In this document: piece after piece, positions 19,042 to 27,944 of the stretch | How positions within the stretch are numbered: the first letter of the stretch is position 1 | Layout of the letters: every line of letters begins with the position of its first letter | Source: Actinomadura macra NBRC 14102 | GTDB lineage: Bacteria > Actinomycetota > Actinomycetes > Streptosporangiales > Streptosporangiaceae | Reading direction: 5' to 3' | Assembly (NCBI RefSeq): GCF_001552215.1 | Contig: NZ_BCQT01000023.1 | Coordinates: 168,527 to 232,526, forward strand | DNA length: 64,000 bases | The notes under the pieces: generated by a model | Databases searched by the model: none | Told to the model about the DNA's origin: nothing | The model's input: the letters and a program-made list of their open reading frames with translations, nothing else | Position numbers and translations under genes: made by a program

Positions 19042-19650
19042 CCCCATCAGGCGGGGCGTTCTCCGACTCCCCACCGCGCGACGGCTCGCACTCCCCGCCG
19101 GGACTTGCCGACAGCGTGACCCGCCAGGACACCTGGAGGTATCCACCTCCCGACTATGCGTCATAGACGCACCGGATCCATCCGCGCATCTCCGGGGTAG
19201 CTGATCCGGCGGGCAGCAGACCCAAGGCCGGTCAGCTCACGGACGTCGCGCACCCAAAGTACTTCCGGCCTTCACCCCATCGACCGCTCTCCGCACGCCC
19301 CCAACTCACCCCGGCGCGGACGGACCTAAGCACTCCAGCGAGCTTGCGGTCCTAGGCCAAGGCGTGCCCCACCTGAGCACTACTCTGAGCCCAAGCGCAG
19401 CCTGGACGGTAGGACCCGAAGAGGAGTTTTCCCGGCACTGCCACCAACAACGCACATCGCAAAGTGACCTTGCCGATGAACAAACCTTCCTGACATGCGC
19501 GGTCAGAGCAAGGAGAGGGACACGGACTCAGCAAGCAACACCGAACACGGCCTCCTATCGGAACACATTCGAGCCGTCAGCAAGCAGTCAGCTGTCGACA
19601 AGCCCAAAGCCGGGCCCGGTTCGTACCACCGAGGAGACGAGGGAATCCGC
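19042..19650. other. 609-bp gap after marR without a recognisable gene
   Basis: Frames here are short and lack convincing ribosome sites or family motifs. No tRNA, repeat or terminator was recognised. The composition is less GC-biased at third positions than in neighbouring genes, so it may hold decayed sequence. Confidence 0.4.
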
Positions 19651-20793
19651 TCAGCGACCCGGGCCGCCAATCTGAGGCCCGTCCGGCCAGAGAGAGACGA
19701 GGTCGGCAGGCGTCAGCGGCTTCGAGTACGCCGCGTGGAGCACCTTGCGACGTGTTTCCGGGTCGGCATCGGCGAGGTGGACGAACCAGTCGATACCGGC
19801 CGGGTAGGACCACAGGTAGGTCCGCAGCTGAGGATCACCCCGATCGGTCAGGGTGTCGGCGATCACGGCGTCGCTCCACCAGGGAATGCGGCTGCGAGCA
19901 TGGGCGGCCAGTTCCCGGATCGGGAGTCCGTCCTCCAGACCGAGGTGCAGTTCGGCGCGCACGAGCTGGATGAAGTGGTCGAGCCGTATTCGGGCGATCA
20001 GCGCCTCGTCGTCCGGGGTGACGAAGAGCGGCAACGCCTGGGCCAGCCCTTCCAGGAGCACCTGCTGCAAGGCATGAACGGACATCAGCCGGATCCATGG
20101 CGCGGGGACCTTCGCCGCCTCGGTCCAGCTGGAACTTTGGAGGCCGTGCCCCAGAACCTCATGCAGCGCAAAACGTCTCGCACCGACCTCGGTGAAGACC
20201 GCGTTCCGCAAATTCAACCGCAACCGCACCCGATGCCCCGCACCGTCCAACCAGTACGCCCAGTACGCGTCCACATGAGCGGTCTCGATGTCCAGCTCGA
20301 ATGGTGCGACGCTGCCCGTGGCCTCGCGGACGGCGGCCTCAAGTTGATCGCTCGCCTTGCGGATGGCGTCCGGCGCCTCGTCCAGGCCGAGCGGTCCCTC
20401 GACCTCGTTCAGTTCGTCGCCGGTGCCGGGACCCCAGCCGACACCCAGCGCCGCCAGGGCCTCCCGGGCTTGTTCCCCGCGCTCGAGAACGTACTCCGCC
20501 GACCAACCGGCGGCCCCGCATCCTTGCGTGACCTGGACGTACTCGGTCAGCGGCCTCCGCTCACCGAGCAGTGAGCCGAGGTAGGCGATGTCCGCGTCCA
20601 GGCGCTCGGCCACGCCTTCATCGGCGCGATCTCTCAATTCGCTCAGCCGCCGATGGACATCGAGCCTGCTTTCCGCCGGTTCGACATCCGTATCCACAGG
20701 GTGACAATCAAAGTCGATCACCGGGGAGCATCCGCGGCGAATCTCGTACGCATGCCACGCCCGCAGGACTGTCTCCGCCTCGTCCCGCACCAT
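19651..20793 (-). CDS. Putative HExxH metallohydrolase, family unknown
   Basis: I do not recognise the family. A 380-aa soluble protein with a zincin-like motif in RFALHEVLGHGLQSSSW and a downstream Glu in QQVLLEGLAQALPLF about 35 residues later, a spacing and setting compatible with a gluzincin. No signal peptide is visible, so it is probably cytosolic. ATG 20793 is chosen because GGGAG lies 5 nt upstream; an alternative ATG at 20838 with AAGG upstream would add 15 residues. It stands alone, with no operon partner. Confidence 0.6.
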   Translation of the reverse strand: MVRDEAETVLRAWHAYEIRRGCSPVIDFDCHPVDTDVEPAESRLDVHRRLSELRDRADEGVAERLDADIAYLGSLLGERRPLTEYVQVTQGCGAAGWSAEYVLERGEQAREALAALGVGWGPGTGDELNEVEGPLGLDEAPDAIRKASDQLEAAVREATGSVAPFELDIETAHVDAYWAYWLDGAGHRVRLRLNLRNAVFTEVGARRFALHEVLGHGLQSSSWTEAAKVPAPWIRLMSVHALQQVLLEGLAQALPLFVTPDDEALIARIRLDHFIQLVRAELHLGLEDGLPIRELAAHARSRIPWWSDAVIADTLTDRGDPQLRTYLWSYPAGIDWFVHLADADPETRRKVLHAAYSKPLTPADLVSLWPDGPQIGGPGR

Positions 20794-21041
20794 GTCGACT
20801 CCCTGCTGTTCCACGGGCCACTCCAAGATCAGGTTCATCCGAACCTTAACTGCCGACATGACCCTCATCACAGAGCCAAATCAGCCAAAGCTGCGCCCGC
20901 CCATCACCCGAAAGTTGGGAGCGGCGCAGGGCGGATGGCTCGGGCGCAAGCGGACGGATCAGAAGCGTGGATGATCTCCGGACGTGCGACGGACCTCATC
21001 GAGCGCGACTCAAAGTGACGTCCTGTCGCCCTGGCGTTGGT

Positions 21042-22385
21042 TCATGAAGGACGTTCGCGCAGCGCCCGGGCCGGGATCCCGACGAGCAGGAGCAGGCCCC
21101 CGAGGGTGACCACGACGGCGCTGATCTGGAGTCCGAGGTCGAGGCTCCCGGTCGTGGTCTTGATCCAGCCGAGCATCGCCGGGCTGGTGGCCGCGGCGAA
21201 GGAACCCATCGTGGTCACCAAGGCGATCCCGCTGGCCGCCGCCGGCCCGGACAGATAGATCGACGGGATGGAGTAGAAGACCGTCAGCCCGCAGTAGTGC
21301 GCCGCGGTCATCATCGCGAGCAGCACGATCACCAGATACGGGTTCGCGGCGGCGAAGGAGAGCGCGATCAGGCAGCAGGCGGCGATGAACTCCGCGCCGG
21401 CGGCGTGCCACCGGCGTTCCAGTGTCCGGTCGGAGTGCCGACCGACGATCAGCATGACCGCCATGCCCAGCGTCGGCGGGATCGCCGCGAGCAACCCGAT
21501 GTCGAGGACGTCACCGACGCCAGACGTATCGATGATCATGGGAGTCCAGAAGGAGACCGCGTTGGCGAGCGTGTACGCGCCGCAGGAGACCAGGCCCAGC
21601 ACGTACACGCGCGGGTCGCGCAGCGCGTGCAGCATGCTCCCGTGCCGCTCGGCACCGCCCTTGTGCTTCTGATCTGCGGCGAGATCGTCCATGACGACGC
21701 GCTTCTCCTCCGCCGAAAGCCAACCCGCGTCCGCGGGCCGGTCCGGGAACAGGAAGAACACCGCCAGCCCCAGCAGCACCGGCGGAATGCCCTCCAGGAC
21801 GAACAGCCACTGCCAGTCGTGCAGGCCGAGGACGCCGCCGAAGCTGTGCATGATCCAGCCCGACAGCGGCGGGCCGATGATTCCCGACAGCGGGACGCCG
21901 AGGAAGAACAGGCCGGTCATCCTGGTCCGGCGGGCCGAGGGGAACCACTGCGCGAGGTAGAACAGCGCGCCCGGGAAGAAGCCCGCCTCCGCGACACCGA
22001 GGAGGAACCGGGCTCCGCAGAACAGCACCGGAGAGGTCGCCAGCGAGGTCACGATGGTGACCACGCCCCAGGTCACCATGATGCGCAGCAGCGTCTTGCG
22101 GGCGCCGATGCGGGCCAGGAGCATGTTGCTCGGCACCTCGAACAGGATGAAGCCGACGAAGAACAACCCAACGGCCAGCCCGTACACCTGGGCACTGAAT
22201 CCGAGGTCCTTCTCCATCCTGACCTGCGCGATGCCGATGTTGGTGCGATCGATGAAGCTGACCACGTAGCACAGCAGCAGCAAGGGCATGACGCGAAAGG
22301 CGATCTTCCGGTACAGAGCGTCGCGGGAGGTCCTGTCGACGGTTCCGGAGGCGGGGCGGGCATTACGCGGCGAGGGCGGGGTCAC
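21042..22385 (-). CDS. MFS transporter, anion:cation symporter (ACS) type
   Basis: Twelve-helix symporter of the phthalate/glucarate-permease group, importing an organic anion of unknown identity. Helix 1 ends in YVVSFIDRTNIGIAQVRMEKD, the ACS hallmark, and the inter-helix loop carries EVPSNMLLARIGARK. The central loop lies between helices 6 and 7 (about 205-245). GTG 22385 has AGGAG 6 nt upstream. No catabolic genes sit beside it, so the substrate cannot be inferred. Confidence 0.85.
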   Translation of the reverse strand: MTPPSPRNARPASGTVDRTSRDALYRKIAFRVMPLLLLCYVVSFIDRTNIGIAQVRMEKDLGFSAQVYGLAVGLFFVGFILFEVPSNMLLARIGARKTLLRIMVTWGVVTIVTSLATSPVLFCGARFLLGVAEAGFFPGALFYLAQWFPSARRTRMTGLFFLGVPLSGIIGPPLSGWIMHSFGGVLGLHDWQWLFVLEGIPPVLLGLAVFFLFPDRPADAGWLSAEEKRVVMDDLAADQKHKGGAERHGSMLHALRDPRVYVLGLVSCGAYTLANAVSFWTPMIIDTSGVGDVLDIGLLAAIPPTLGMAVMLIVGRHSDRTLERRWHAAGAEFIAACCLIALSFAAANPYLVIVLLAMMTAAHYCGLTVFYSIPSIYLSGPAAASGIALVTTMGSFAAATSPAMLGWIKTTTGSLDLGLQISAVVVTLGGLLLLVGIPARALRERPS

Positions 22386-22708
22386 GCTGCGCTCCTGGAT
22401 CTGTGGAGGGGCACGGCTGATGAGCCAGCAGTCTCAAACACGTCTGTTGTCATTGTCAACACCCAGCGCGCACTTGATCTACCGTCATGCATTGCTGTAG
22501 CGACACTTAGTTGACTTCATCAACAGAGCTTTCCAGACTCGCACATCCGGCCGGATGTGCCGCCCAGGCGCTGCGCCGCCCGGCGAACGGGGCGTCCAGA
22601 AGCCGGGCCGGGCAATTGATCCCCTTCTGCCGGGTCGCCGATGAGTTCAGGCTGCTTGTGTGGTCTAAAGGAGGCAGGCTGTAGCGACGACATGCGAGGA
22701 GACACACC
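22386..22708. other. Divergent promoter region with two GTTG/CAAC dyads
   Basis: These 323 bp separate the ACS transporter from the reductase-like gene. Two dyads are visible: TGTTG-N7-CAACA at 22445-22461 and GTTGA-N5-TCAAC at 22510-22524. They resemble binding sites of GntR-type regulators, but no regulator gene is adjacent. Confidence 0.4.
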
Positions 22709-23320
22709 ATGAGGAAGATCATCGCCGGGCTGTTCATCTCACTCGACGGCGTGGTCGAGGCGCCTGACCAGTGGCACTTCCCCTACTTCAACGACGAGAT
22801 GGGGGCCGCGGTCGACGCCACCCTGGGGGTGGCGGACACGCTGCTGCTGGGGCGTAAGACCTACGACAGCTTCGCGGGGGCCTGGCCCGACCGGGAGGCG
22901 GCGGGCGGGGAGGACGCCCACTTCGCCAAGCGCCTCGGCGATGCTCGGAAGATCGTGGTGTCCAACCAGCAACTGGAGTTCACCTGGCGGAACTCCGAGC
23001 GGCTCAAGGGCGATCTCGTCCAGGAGGTCACCGCCCTGAAGAACGAGCCGGGCGACGGTGTCATCGGCATGTCCGGCTCTATCTCGGTCGTCCGGGCGCT
23101 CCTGGCCGCCGGACTGATCGACGAGTTGCACCTGCTGGTGCACCCGATCGCTGTCCGCAAGGGGATGCGCCTGTTCGACGAGGACGAGACCCCGCTCCCG
23201 CTGAAGCTGATCTCGTCCGAGACCTTCGAGACAGGTGTGCTCAGCCTCTTCTATGGTCCCGCCGACCCGCCCGCCGACGCGACCTATGACGACGCCAAGA
23301 CCCACCTTTCCGAGAAGTAG
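22709..23320 (+). CDS. Dihydrofolate reductase / RibD C-terminal family protein
   Basis: 203-aa NADPH-dependent reductase-fold protein of the stress-associated RibD_C group; the substrate is unknown. Family features are MRKIIAGLFISLDGVVEAPD, LLLGRKTYDSFAGAWP, the GSISVVRALLAAGLIDELHL nucleotide-binding segment and HPIAVRKGMRLF. GGAG lies 7 nt before the ATG. It is not the canonical folA. Monocistronic by context. Confidence 0.87.
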   Translation: MRKIIAGLFISLDGVVEAPDQWHFPYFNDEMGAAVDATLGVADTLLLGRKTYDSFAGAWPDREAAGGEDAHFAKRLGDARKIVVSNQQLEFTWRNSERLKGDLVQEVTALKNEPGDGVIGMSGSISVVRALLAAGLIDELHLLVHPIAVRKGMRLFDEDETPLPLKLISSETFETGVLSLFYGPADPPADATYDDAKTHLSEK

Positions 23321-24353
23321 GCGAGGTTTCCTCAAGACCGGAGAACACAACCTCCGAGCCTGACATTAACCCTAGATCTACGCGGTCCAGGCAGCCGGGT
23401 ATCAGTCGGGCAGTGACCGAGGGTGATTTCTCCGGTTCTGCGGCGAGCTTTCGTGCCCTTCTTGTGGTGGGCGGGAGCCGGGAGGCCGACCGGGGCCGAG
23501 TCTGTCCGGTTTGGGTGCACTGGTGGGCAGGGGGCACTTCGTGCGGAGGTTCCGAAACCGCGCTGACCCGGGACGTCGCCGCCTGACGGTAAGTGGTCGA
23601 CCGGCAGGCGGCTGCCGGTCCCCTCGATGATGGGGAGCTCGGCGGGGAAGCCGGTCCAGGCTTCCCCGCGGGTCAGGCGGGGAGGAGCCGGTCCCAGCCG
23701 GCGGCGACGGCGGTGCCGCAACGGTCGGTTGCCGGGACGGTCTCGGCGTGGGGTTCGCCGTAGGCCTCCGGGCCGCCGACGACGAACTCGCCGCCGTGCC
23801 TGGGCTGGAATACCGGGCTCAGGGATCAGAGGGTCAAGCTCAGCGAAGCCGCTTGGTGAAGACGATGCTCTGCCGGTGTTATCCCATCCTGCGCTCATAG
23901 AACGGCACCGAGGCCGGGTTGGCCAGTACAACCAGCCGGCCGGTGGTCATCTGGAAGCCGACGAGGGAGCACGCAGGCGCGGGGGCTAACTTGGTCACCG
24001 GTTTTGCCCGGACCACATCGCGCACGCGTAGTCGGACACACATCTGTCGCCGTACGGGAGTCTTACCTCTGACCGCTCGGCGGTGGCTTCAGGACCGCTC
24101 TTTATAGCCAGGTTGTCACAAGCTGGGTCTCGCGGCGGCCCGTCACCCGGGAAACGGGGCCATTGCGGGCAACTTCGCCCTCACCCAACGTGACAGCCAC
24201 CCGCGGAGCACTTGAGGGCCGAGACCCGATGTTCGCAACCGCGGATGGGCACCGAGAGGAACGGATAGCGCCAGCGAGTCGTTCCAGCGACGAGATCGAA
24301 GTTGCTTTTCCGCTCGATGGCCGCGAGCCCAGGGCGCGGCTACGCCGTCATTC
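23321..24353. other. 1-kb gap with decayed sequence
   Basis: No intact gene is seen. The middle holds a transposase remnant (annotated separately). About 23879-23976 on the minus strand encodes a short fragment ending FYERRMG and a stop, which resembles the C-terminal part of an acetyltransferase but is too short to assign. The rest shows frames with many frameshifts and shadow-like composition. Confidence 0.5.
23575..23800 (-). pseudogene. Transposase remnant
   Basis: Two adjacent minus-strand frames together read like the middle of an actinobacterial DDE transposase: GEFVVGGPEAYGEPHAET then GTAVAAGWDRLLP in one frame, and RLTRGEAWTGFPAELPI followed by IIEGTGSRLPVDHLPSG in another. A frameshift joins them and both ends are missing. 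No terminal repeats were found. Family assignment is from memory of similar proteins, so only the transposase nature is proposed. Confidence 0.5.
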
Positions 24354-25526
24354 TCATATCCGATCCGTGATCGCGGGTATGAGGTACTTCTCGACATAGG
24401 CCTGGGCGTCGTAGTAGTCGTCCCCGTACGGTGCTGCCGTAGCGGCTGTCAGCACGAGCGCGATGTCCTCGTCAGGGAGCAGGTAGACGAACTGGCCACC
24501 GTGCCCTTCCGCGTAGAACACCTCGACGCCCTTGATCGTGTTGACGCGGAACAGTTGCCCGTACCAGTTGCCCTCGCCCGGATCCCGCCAGATCTTCCGC
24601 CGCGCGTCCGCGATCGTCGATGCCGAGACGATCCGCCGGCCGTTCCACACGCCTTTGCGGAGGAGCAACTCCCCGAATCGTGCCAGTTCGCGCGGGGTGA
24701 GATACAGGTTGTAGCCACCAGAACAGATCCCTTGAGGATCTCGCCCCCAATGTTCGGGCGAAATTCCCAGCGGCCCGAAAAGGTGATCTTGGGCAAAATC
24801 CCACAGGCTCTCGCCGGTGACCCTGGTGAGCACAACCGCCAGCAGATGTGTTAGTCCCGTATTGTAGAGGAAACTTTCCCCCGGCTGCCGGGACCCCAAC
24901 CTGCGCCCAAGGATGGCGGCCGTCCAGTCGTCCTTGGTTTGGATCTGTTCCTCGGTCTCATCCTCGCGCCAGTCGAGGCCTGCCGACATCTCCACCAGGT
25001 CGCGCAATTTGATATCCCGCTTGCCCGGCTCGTTGCCAACGAAATACTCTGGCAGCACTTCGGCAACGCGGGTGTCGAGGGAAAGCGGGCGTCCGCCCAC
25101 TTTGTAGCCGGCATCGATGGCGATTCCCGCAAGGATGCGCAGGATGCTCTTCGAAGAGGAGTGCACGTTGGCTGAGCCCTGGGGCCCAGCACCGTGGAAA
25201 TAGCGTTCCATCACCAACTTGCCCCGGCGAACGACCAGGAGGCTGAGCGCGGAGTCCTTCCGTGCGACCTGCTCGGCGCCCCGATTGAGACGGGCAGAAT
25301 CCAGACCCTGAATTCTCGGACTGGCTTTTGGCCACTCGGTCAGTACCGGATCGCGGTAGACCGGGTTGTCTTCGTAGAAGCTGCCGTCCCCAACCCGCTC
25401 GCAACCGGTCGGACGAGACCCCTCAGGATTGGAGTCCCTTGCACCCACCACGCTGACCGTCGCGACCGCGAGGCCGATCGCAAGGAGCGACGCCCCTGCG
25501 GCCGTCTTGACGATGTGACCGTTCAT
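24354..25526 (-). CDS. Exported serine hydrolase, beta-lactamase class C fold
   Basis: Predicted extracytoplasmic serine hydrolase of the beta-lactamase/esterase family. A signal segment (about 7-29) precedes the catalytic domain. S123-S-S-K126 is the nucleophile motif, Y221-N-T the second motif, and GHGGQ replaces the KTG box, as is common in the esterase branch. ATG 25526 is chosen because TATCGT lies 7 nt upstream (leaderless pattern) and the signal peptide begins there; upstream frame sequence to 25793 is unconserved. Divergent from the response-regulator gene over 139 bp, so it may be that system's target. Confidence 0.83.
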   Translation of the reverse strand: MNGHIVKTAAGASLLAIGLAVATVSVVGARDSNPEGSRPTGCERVGDGSFYEDNPVYRDPVLTEWPKASPRIQGLDSARLNRGAEQVARKDSALSLLVVRRGKLVMERYFHGAGPQGSANVHSSSKSILRILAGIAIDAGYKVGGRPLSLDTRVAEVLPEYFVGNEPGKRDIKLRDLVEMSAGLDWREDETEEQIQTKDDWTAAILGRRLGSRQPGESFLYNTGLTHLLAVVLTRVTGESLWDFAQDHLFGPLGISPEHWGRDPQGICSGGYNLYLTPRELARFGELLLRKGVWNGRRIVSASTIADARRKIWRDPGEGNWYGQLFRVNTIKGVEVFYAEGHGGQFVYLLPDEDIALVLTAATAAPYGDDYYDAQAYVEKYLIPAITDRI

Positions 25527-25665
25527 GCGACGGACGATAAGAGAGGCAACATGAGGCTTTGATGAAGTGACGGCTTCCGCACACCCCGGACTGCCCGCCC
25601 GGATGCGGCTCAGCACGCGCACACCGAGGTTGCCGCCCGTTGACCGGCGCGAATACGTTACCGCG

Positions 25666-26322
25666 ATGCGTGTACTCATCGTGGAGGACGACGAGGACCT
25701 CCGATACGGCGTCGAAGCCGCGCTCCGCGCCGCGGGGCTCGCCGTGGACACCGCCGCCGATCTCCCCGAGGCCGATGAGGCGCTGACGGTCAACGACTAC
25801 GACTGTGTCGTGTTCGACCGGATCCTCCCGACCGGGGACGCGCTGAACTACGTACGGCAGCGCCGCGGCATCGGGTGGACCTCGGCGGTCCTGTTCTTGA
25901 CCGCACGCGACTCCACCGCCGACCGGGTGGCCGGCTTCGAACACGGCGGGGACGACTATCTGGTCAAACCGTTCGCACTCGCCGAGCTCATCGCCCGGGT
26001 CCGTAATCTGTGCCGTCGTGGACAGGTCGCCCGGCCGCCGGTCCTGCGTCACGCCGACATCGAGCTGGACACTGCACGCTGTCAGGCCCGGCGTGCCGGG
26101 GTGTTGCTGACACTGACCAGCAAAGAATTCGCCGTGCTCGAACAACTCATGATCCGTGAGGGAAGCGTCGTCGGCCGCGGCGTCCTCATCGAACACTGCT
26201 GGGACGAGATGGCCGAGCCCATGTCCAACGTCGTCGACGTGGTGATCGCCAACCTGCGCCGCAAGCTCGGCGACCCGCAACCGATCGTGACCGTGCGCGG
26301 CACGGGATACCGGCTGGCATGA
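25666..26322 (+). CDS. OmpR/PhoB-type response regulator
   Basis: 218-aa two-component regulator. The receiver domain (1-115) has acidic pocket E7-D8-D9, phosphoacceptor D51 in CVVFDRILPTGD and the conserved Lys in DDYLVKPFAL. The winged-helix DNA-binding domain follows, ending VVDVVIANLRRKLGDP and VRGTGYRLA. ATG 25666 is chosen because it begins the canonical MRVLIVEDDED. TACGTT lies 6 nt upstream, so the mRNA may be leaderless. Its stop overlaps the kinase start by 4 bp. Confidence 0.94.
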   Translation: MRVLIVEDDEDLRYGVEAALRAAGLAVDTAADLPEADEALTVNDYDCVVFDRILPTGDALNYVRQRRGIGWTSAVLFLTARDSTADRVAGFEHGGDDYLVKPFALAELIARVRNLCRRGQVARPPVLRHADIELDTARCQARRAGVLLTLTSKEFAVLEQLMIREGSVVGRGVLIEHCWDEMAEPMSNVVDVVIANLRRKLGDPQPIVTVRGTGYRLA

Positions 26323-27644
26323 GCCGCGCGGCGATCCTCCACACCGCCAGCGGCCGGCTACGGCGGCTGCGATGGCGGCTCACCCTCCTCTTCACGACCA
26401 TGTTCGTCCCGGCACTGGCGATTCTCGCGGTCACGATCGTGTGGTCCGACGGAGCGTCCCGCCGTCAAAAGCTCGACGACGAACTGAGTCGTGTCAGCGT
26501 TGCCGAGACCCGCCTCGCGTATTTCCACCGCGGCAGGATCGCCTTCGACGACATCAAAGCCGACGATCTGCACACCGACTGCCCAGGCTTCGTGGTGGTG
26601 CCGGGCTCAGCTCCGGCATTCCCCGCGCACTGGAGCCAGCGTAAGTGCGTCTCCCTCGACCGTGCCGCAGTGGCCAACCAACTGAACGGCGAAGCCGCCG
26701 AGGCCATGCGACACCACGCCGAATACTCGCGTCCACGGACGATCCGTACAGCCGACGGTGAACGGCTTCGCATCTCCATGGAGCTGATCTGGAACGAGGA
26801 CACCGAGACCTGGGGCGGAGCGGTCATCGCCATGGCCGAGACGGGACGCGTCGAAGCGGCCCACCGGCAGGTGATCCTCCTGACCAGCCTGGGCTGTGCG
26901 GCCCTGCTCGCCCTCGCCGGACTGGCCGGCCACACCCTTGCCCGTCCAGCGATGCGTCCCGTCGTCACGGCGCTGGAGCAGCAGGAGACTCTGCTGGCCG
27001 ATGCGGCGCATGACCTGCGCTCCCCCGTCGCCGCGCTGCGCGTGCTCGCCGAAACGGCGGAGGCGGACCCGACCCAGCGAGCGGAACTGTTCCCCCGCAC
27101 CATACGGCTGGCGGAACGAATGAGCGCCCTCATCGACGGGCTCCTCACCCGGGCCCGGCTCGCGTCCGGAGTCGAGCAGATCTTCCCGCAGCCGCTCCGT
27201 CTCGACCAGCTGGTCGAAAGCGTGCTGGAGGAGCACACCGAAGAGAAGCGACCGGTCGCCGATCTACAGCCGAGCGTGGTCGCCGGCGACCCGGAACTGT
27301 TGCGGCGGGCAGTGGGCAACCTGATCGACAACGCGCTGCGGTACGGGCACGCCCCCGGTGAACTCGCCCATGTCACAGTGACCGTCGCCGACGGCCGGGT
27401 CACGGTCGCCGACCAGGGGCCCGGGATCCACCCGAACATCGCCGCCACGATCTTCACCCGCTTCCAGAGCGGGTCGGGCTCGTCCGGGCTGGGACTGAGT
27501 ATCGCCCGATGGATCGCGCACACCCACGGCGGCACCCTCTCGGTCACCTCAAGCGCCCAGGAAGGCGCCGTCTTCGTCCTGGCTCTACCGACGCGGAACC
27601 CGGACGAACGCAAACGATGGCGACCGACACGACGAGACAACTGA
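26319..27644 (+). CDS. Membrane sensor histidine kinase
   Basis: Partner of the upstream regulator, overlapping it by ATGA. Two membrane helices (about 20-43 and 187-210) flank an extracytoplasmic sensor of about 140 residues containing two cysteines. HisKA motif DAAHDLRSPVAALR places the phosphorylated histidine at 231. The ATPase domain shows LIDNALRYG (N box), VADQGPGIHP (G1) and SGLGLSIARWIA (G2). The last residues are basic and abut an integrase remnant, so the C-terminal few codons may be altered by that insertion. Confidence 0.93.
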   Translation: MSRAAILHTASGRLRRLRWRLTLLFTTMFVPALAILAVTIVWSDGASRRQKLDDELSRVSVAETRLAYFHRGRIAFDDIKADDLHTDCPGFVVVPGSAPAFPAHWSQRKCVSLDRAAVANQLNGEAAEAMRHHAEYSRPRTIRTADGERLRISMELIWNEDTETWGGAVIAMAETGRVEAAHRQVILLTSLGCAALLALAGLAGHTLARPAMRPVVTALEQQETLLADAAHDLRSPVAALRVLAETAEADPTQRAELFPRTIRLAERMSALIDGLLTRARLASGVEQIFPQPLRLDQLVESVLEEHTEEKRPVADLQPSVVAGDPELLRRAVGNLIDNALRYGHAPGELAHVTVTVADGRVTVADQGPGIHPNIAATIFTRFQSGSGSSGLGLSIARWIAHTHGGTLSVTSSAQEGAVFVLALPTRNPDERKRWRPTRRDN

Positions 27645-27834
27645 CCCGGCGATCACACTGCGGGTCTACGCGCATGTGATCCGGTCGGCCGGGGTGACTG
27701 CGCCTGACGTGTTCGCGCGGGTCATGAGTGAGGCCTCGGGGCCGCTGTTAGCAAGCCTGTTAGCAATAGCCCTCCTTGCGAAGATCGCAAGGAGGGCTAT
27801 GAGCTGGAGCCGCCTATCGGAATCGAACCGATGA
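27643..27834 (+). pseudogene. Tyrosine-integrase C-terminal remnant at tRNA-Thr
   Basis: In the frame through 27658 the plus strand reads DPAITLRVYAHVIRSAG and then VTAPDVFARVMSEASG, the typical end of an actinobacterial tyrosine recombinase around its catalytic Tyr. It finishes SWSRLSESNR and a stop at 27832-27834. Those last codons lie inside the tRNA-Thr gene read on the opposite strand. Everything upstream of the remnant is missing and is replaced by the kinase gene. Confidence 0.7.
27766..27800 (-). terminator. Terminator of tRNA-Thr
   Basis: Perfect 16-bp stem (27766-27781 with 27785-27800), 3-nt loop, starting 4 nt after the tRNA CCA on the minus strand and followed by a short TTG-rich tail. 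Confidence 0.75.
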
Positions 27835-27880
27835 CCTATTCATTACGAGTGAATCGCTCTGCCGACTGAGCTAAGGCGGC
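27805..27880 (-). tRNA. tRNA-Thr (CGU anticodon)
   Basis: Cloverleaf on the minus strand starting GCCGCCT at 27880. The acceptor stem pairs with AGGCGGC, the discriminator is T and CCA is encoded (27805-27807). D arm GCTC/GAGC; anticodon stem ATTCA/TGAAT around loop CTCGTAA gives anticodon CGT; T arm contains GGTTCGATTCC. Its 3' half is the probable attachment site of a lost element. Confidence 0.95.
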
Positions 27881-27944
27881 TTGCTGCGCGAGGCACAGCG
27901 GGAAGCAGTCTACCGGGTGTTGGGTGTGGGTGCGCACCGGTTAA

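Noticed and set aside
23332..23931. 199-codon minus-strand open frame
   Set aside because: Arg/Pro-rich with no start site; only its central part matches a transposase and is annotated as a remnant.
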